From JAPLXD01 sp041662765 (lineage in GTDB: Bacteria > Patescibacteriota > Minisyncoccia > Moranbacterales > UBA11712): a stretch of 7,939 nucleotides of DNA. The DNA lies in assembly GCA_041662765.1 (NCBI GenBank), contig JBAZRT010000031.1, positions 1 through 7,939 of the forward strand. The letters are read 5' to 3'. The stretch's first letter is position 1. Each line of letters begins with the position of its first letter. The notes beneath the pieces are model-generated. The model saw nothing but the letters and a program-made list of their open reading frames with translations, searched no databases and was not told the origin of the DNA. The position numbers and the translations under genes are program-made. Below, in pieces: positions 5,872 to 7,939 of this stretch.

Positions 5872-6820
5872 TTATTATTTTTCTCCTGTTAGCGCAGGCT
5901 GGCTGAAATTCTTCCTCCCCAAAAAAACCAAGATAGTCTGTCCATATTCCTTCGCATGACTGGAAATAAGCACATTTTTCACAGCGCTTAAATTTCTTTT
6001 TTGATTTTAGGCGTTCAAAATCCACGCTTTCAGTAACGCTATTTGGGGCTGAAACTTTTGTGTTAAAAGGAGAAGATTCCACCATTTTTCCCACTTGCTT
6101 CTCCAAGCAACAGGGAGGAATATTGAAAACCAGCGCCTTGTCTAACTCTAAATCATCGACCAGTTGGAGTGATTTATTGAGATAGGGTGTCACCTGGCTT
6201 ATTCTCACGCCGATCTCTTTCCTATTTTTTGCCATTTTCCCAGTATATAAAGGATAAATAAAGCAAAAACTTCCCACTCCCCTTTTAGCGAAAAATTGAA
6301 CAAACTGAGAATAATAACGATAATTTTTCTTGTTGATAACAGTGTTGATCTCAACTCTCACCCCCAGTTTTTGAAGATTGTCCACAGCTTGCAAAACTTT
6401 GCCAAAACTTCCAGGGACGCGAGTTAGATAATCATGAATTTCCGCTTTATGGCCATGAATTGATATTTTAACAAAATCCAATCCGGCCTTCACAAGATCT
6501 TGGCAATAATCGAAATATGACAAACGGATACCGTTGGTTTCAATCCTGACAATTTCAAAGCCTATTTTTTTCGCAAAAGAGATTAGCTTGGCCAAATCCT
6601 TTCTGATCGTCGGCTCCCCTCCGCCAATTCCCAAATATTTGAAACCGTCTTTTTTTGCTTGATATATTGATAAGAGAAGTTCCTTTGTTTGACTTTCTAT
6701 CCGCCCTCTTTCGCAATCCAAAGAACAAAAGCGGCAATTGGCGTTACAAACATATCCCGGCAACAACTCAAAGAGATCCCTTTCTTTTTTTGCTAATTTT
6801 TTCTTATAAACCTTTTCCAT
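5861..6820 (-). CDS. Radical SAM protein A (RSAM-A) with SPASM/Twitch-like C-terminal cysteine cluster
   Basis: Radical SAM enzyme of 319 residues, substrate unknown. CNANCRFC (Cys25, Cys29, Cys32) is the CX3CX2C cluster motif, followed by another Cys at 36. GIGGGEPTIRKDL (64-76) is the SAM-binding GGE segment. IHGH at about 121-124 fits a barrel strand also seen as LHSH in B and IHGW in C. The C-terminal part has NIPPCCLE (Cys237, Cys238) and CEKCAYFQSC (Cys280, Cys283, Cys289), then FQPAC (Cys309). This is the layout of a Twitch or reduced SPASM auxiliary-cluster domain, the type found in peptide-modifying enzymes and MoaA-like proteins. ATG 6820 lies 2 nt after the winged-helix stop, with no visible Shine-Dalgarno, so translation is likely coupled. 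The basic N-terminal stretch (KKKLAKKERD) precedes the barrel. Confidence 0.93.
   Translation of the reverse strand: MEKVYKKKLAKKERDLFELLPGYVCNANCRFCSLDCERGRIESQTKELLLSIYQAKKDGFKYLGIGGGEPTIRKDLAKLISFAKKIGFEIVRIETNGIRLSYFDYCQDLVKAGLDFVKISIHGHKAEIHDYLTRVPGSFGKVLQAVDNLQKLGVRVEINTVINKKNYRYYSQFVQFFAKRGVGSFCFIYPLYTGKMAKNRKEIGVRISQVTPYLNKSLQLVDDLELDKALVFNIPPCCLEKQVGKMVESSPFNTKVSAPNSVTESVDFERLKSKKKFKRCEKCAYFQSCEGIWTDYLGFFGEEEFQPACANRRKIINEK
5883..5887 (-). promoter_or_regulatory. Shine-Dalgarno site for RSAM-B inside RSAM-A
   Basis: AGGAG lies on the minus strand 11 nt before ATG 5871, within the last codons of RSAM-A. It is the only clear Shine-Dalgarno I find among the gene starts here and supports this start and independent initiation despite the overlap. 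Confidence 0.55.
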
Positions 6821-6822
6821 AT

Positions 6823-7110
6823 TTAATCAATATTCAAAAAAAATTTTCCCTCCCTGGAAAGGTTCCAGATATATTCCCTATTTTTCAATGTCCTCTTAAC
6901 CAGTCCCTTCCGCGATAATTTTTCGCCAACAAAAAACACTTCGCTGCGGTCACCGCAAGTTGCGCAAATACGAAGTTTTTTTGCTTCCTTCAGCATGTCC
7001 TTGCTTGATATGTTGTCTCTTTTTCCCAAAATAATAAGCATGCATTTTTCCAAATCAGTGAGCGGTCTTTCCCCTGCTTTCGTTTGAATTGTGAGATTAT
7101 TTATATTCAT
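6823..7110 (-). CDS. Winged-helix domain protein with a CxxC motif
   Basis: A 95-residue protein. Helices are predicted at about 17-30 (LTDLEKCMLIILGK), 34-45 (ISSKDMLKEAKK) and 57-69. A beta-wing pattern follows (GLVKRTLKNREYIWNLSREGKFFL), as in small MarR/PadR-like or PCI-like winged helices. CATC (Cys49, Cys52) sits between helix 2 and helix 3 and could hold a metal or respond to redox. Its ATG overlaps the aminotransferase stop (ATGA), and the next gene starts 2 nt after its stop, so it belongs to the same operon. It may be a transcription regulator of the cluster. An alternative is a partner of the radical SAM enzymes, since RiPP recognition elements share this fold, but the wing looks more like that of a DNA-binding protein. 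The family is not recognised. Confidence 0.75.
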   Translation of the reverse strand: MNINNLTIQTKAGERPLTDLEKCMLIILGKRDNISSKDMLKEAKKLRICATCGDRSEVFFVGEKLSRKGLVKRTLKNREYIWNLSREGKFFLNID

Positions 7111-7939
7111 TTATTTTGGAAATATTTATCCAATGCCCGAAAAAAAACGTCGATTTCACTTTTAGTGTTATAAATAAAAAAAGACAGCCGCATCGAAATG
7201 GGAATATTCGCAAACTTGTGAAATGGCATAGCGCAATGATGGCCGCATCGAACGGCGATGAAATAATCGGGCAATTGATGATTCAGAAAAAGATTGAAAT
7301 CTTGAAGAGATAGCTCCTTGTTCTTGAAAAAAAATGAAACAAGCGAGCTGGGCTTGTGCCGCTCATAATCAGCCATGTACCCGATATAAGATCGGCTGGA
7401 CAGCTTCTGAAGAGTATATTCTGCCAACTCTTCGAGATAATCATTGATTTTTCTTATGCCTATCCTTTCCAAAAACTCTATCGTGGCACCTAGTCCAATA
7501 ATGCCCGCATGATGCTGCACTCCAGCCTCAAACTTGAAAGGCGGCGGCAAATAATCAACTTTGATGTTCGATCCCAAAACCGAAACAGACTTTACCGTCC
7601 CTCCTCCAACATGATAGGGAAGCATTTTTTTGAGAAGCTCTTTGCGTCCATAAAGCACGCCTATTCCCGTCGGGCCGCCAAGTTTATGGCCGGAAAAAGC
7701 CGAGAAGTCAATTCCGCTCGCCGTGACATTCTCCTTGTGGCTGACGATATATTGGGCATCGTCGACCAAAACTAGCGCTCCCTTTTTGTGCGCAAAATTT
7801 ATGACATCGTCCAATGGGCAAACAATGCCAGTTACGTTGGATAAATGAGTCACCGCAACCAGGGCAGTCTTGCGAGTAATTATTTTTTTCAATAATTCTA
7901 TGTTTGCTAAACCATCTTTAGCCGGGGGAACTATTTTTA
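7107..7939 (-). CDS. Class V aminotransferase, cysteine desulfurase/selenocysteine lyase type (SufS/CsdB-like), 5' end cut by window
   Basis: PLP enzyme that removes sulfur (or selenium) from cysteine (or selenocysteine) as a persulfide. The window holds the last 276 residues; the frame stays open to the right edge, so the N-terminal third is missing. Numbering from the edge, THLSNVTG is at about 29-36, Asp59 in VDDAQ pairs with the PLP ring nitrogen, and Lys85 in SGHKLGGPTGIGVLYG is the PLP Schiff-base lysine. VRCGHHCAMP carries the active-site Cys235, matching HHCAMP of SufS, and SFFIYNTKSEID closes the protein as in that family. VDGAQ is replaced by VDDAQ, a small departure. The stop TGA overlaps the winged-helix ATG; two codons later there is a TAA. 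It may supply sulfur for the Fe-S clusters of the three radical SAM proteins or donate sulfur to a product. No sufBCD or scaffold gene is visible. Confidence 0.92.
   Translation of the reverse strand, partial: KIVPPAKDGLANIELLKKIITRKTALVAVTHLSNVTGIVCPLDDVINFAHKKGALVLVDDAQYIVSHKENVTASGIDFSAFSGHKLGGPTGIGVLYGRKELLKKMLPYHVGGGTVKSVSVLGSNIKVDYLPPPFKFEAGVQHHAGIIGLGATIEFLERIGIRKINDYLEELAEYTLQKLSSRSYIGYMADYERHKPSSLVSFFFKNKELSLQDFNLFLNHQLPDYFIAVRCGHHCAMPFHKFANIPISMRLSFFIYNTKSEIDVFFRALDKYFQNK

Noticed and set aside
7509..7775. 88-codon plus-strand frame in the aminotransferase
   Set aside because: Antisense shadow of a gene whose PLP-binding motifs are clear.
1..7939. CRISPR arrays, tRNA or rRNA genes, insertion sequences
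   Set aside because: I saw no regularly spaced repeats, no cloverleaf with a conserved T-arm, no rRNA-like blocks, no transposase and no terminal inverted repeats.

Overview
The window reads as accessory plus housekeeping DNA from an AT-rich bacterium with very compact genes. Signs are a 57-residue L28, overlapping or nearly abutting genes, few visible Shine-Dalgarno sites, an archaeal-style A24 prepilin peptidase and a small single-domain site-2 protease. This fits a Patescibacteria (CPR) lineage, probably an uncultured one; the assignment is inference from gene style, not from a marker comparison. All genes lie on the minus strand except rpmB.

Left part (1-1713): an M50 site-2 protease runs off the left edge. 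It is divergent from rpmB (L28, plus strand), whose stop codon is built into a strong hairpin terminator. A membrane-anchored protein with a probable DUF5666-like extracytoplasmic domain converges on that terminator and has a good promoter of its own.

Right part, read in the direction of transcription (7939 down to 1714): a SufS/CsdB-type class V aminotransferase (start outside the window), a winged-helix protein with a CxxC, three tandem radical SAM proteins with SPASM/Twitch-like C-terminal cysteine clusters (RSAM-A, -B, -C), a doubtful 54-residue ORF, an A24 prepilin peptidase-like membrane protein, and an aldo/keto reductase. The first four genes are joined by overlaps or a 2-nt gap and are surely one operon. 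A 180-nt gap precedes RSAM-C. A reasonable model is a radical SAM peptide, protein or small-molecule modification cluster, with the aminotransferase supplying sulfur (for example for Fe-S clusters) and the winged helix acting as regulator or partner. No substrate is proven.

The most striking detail is that RSAM-C carries an in-frame UGA exactly where RSAM-A and RSAM-B have the first cysteine of the C-terminal C-x2-C-x5-C cluster. The reading frame then continues with the rest of the homologous domain for 49 codons. The aldo/keto reductase 1.5 kb away carries an in-frame UAG between its catalytic Lys and His. These may be ordinary nonsense mutations, sequencing errors or local decay. The UGA-for-Cys case also deserves a selenocysteine test.
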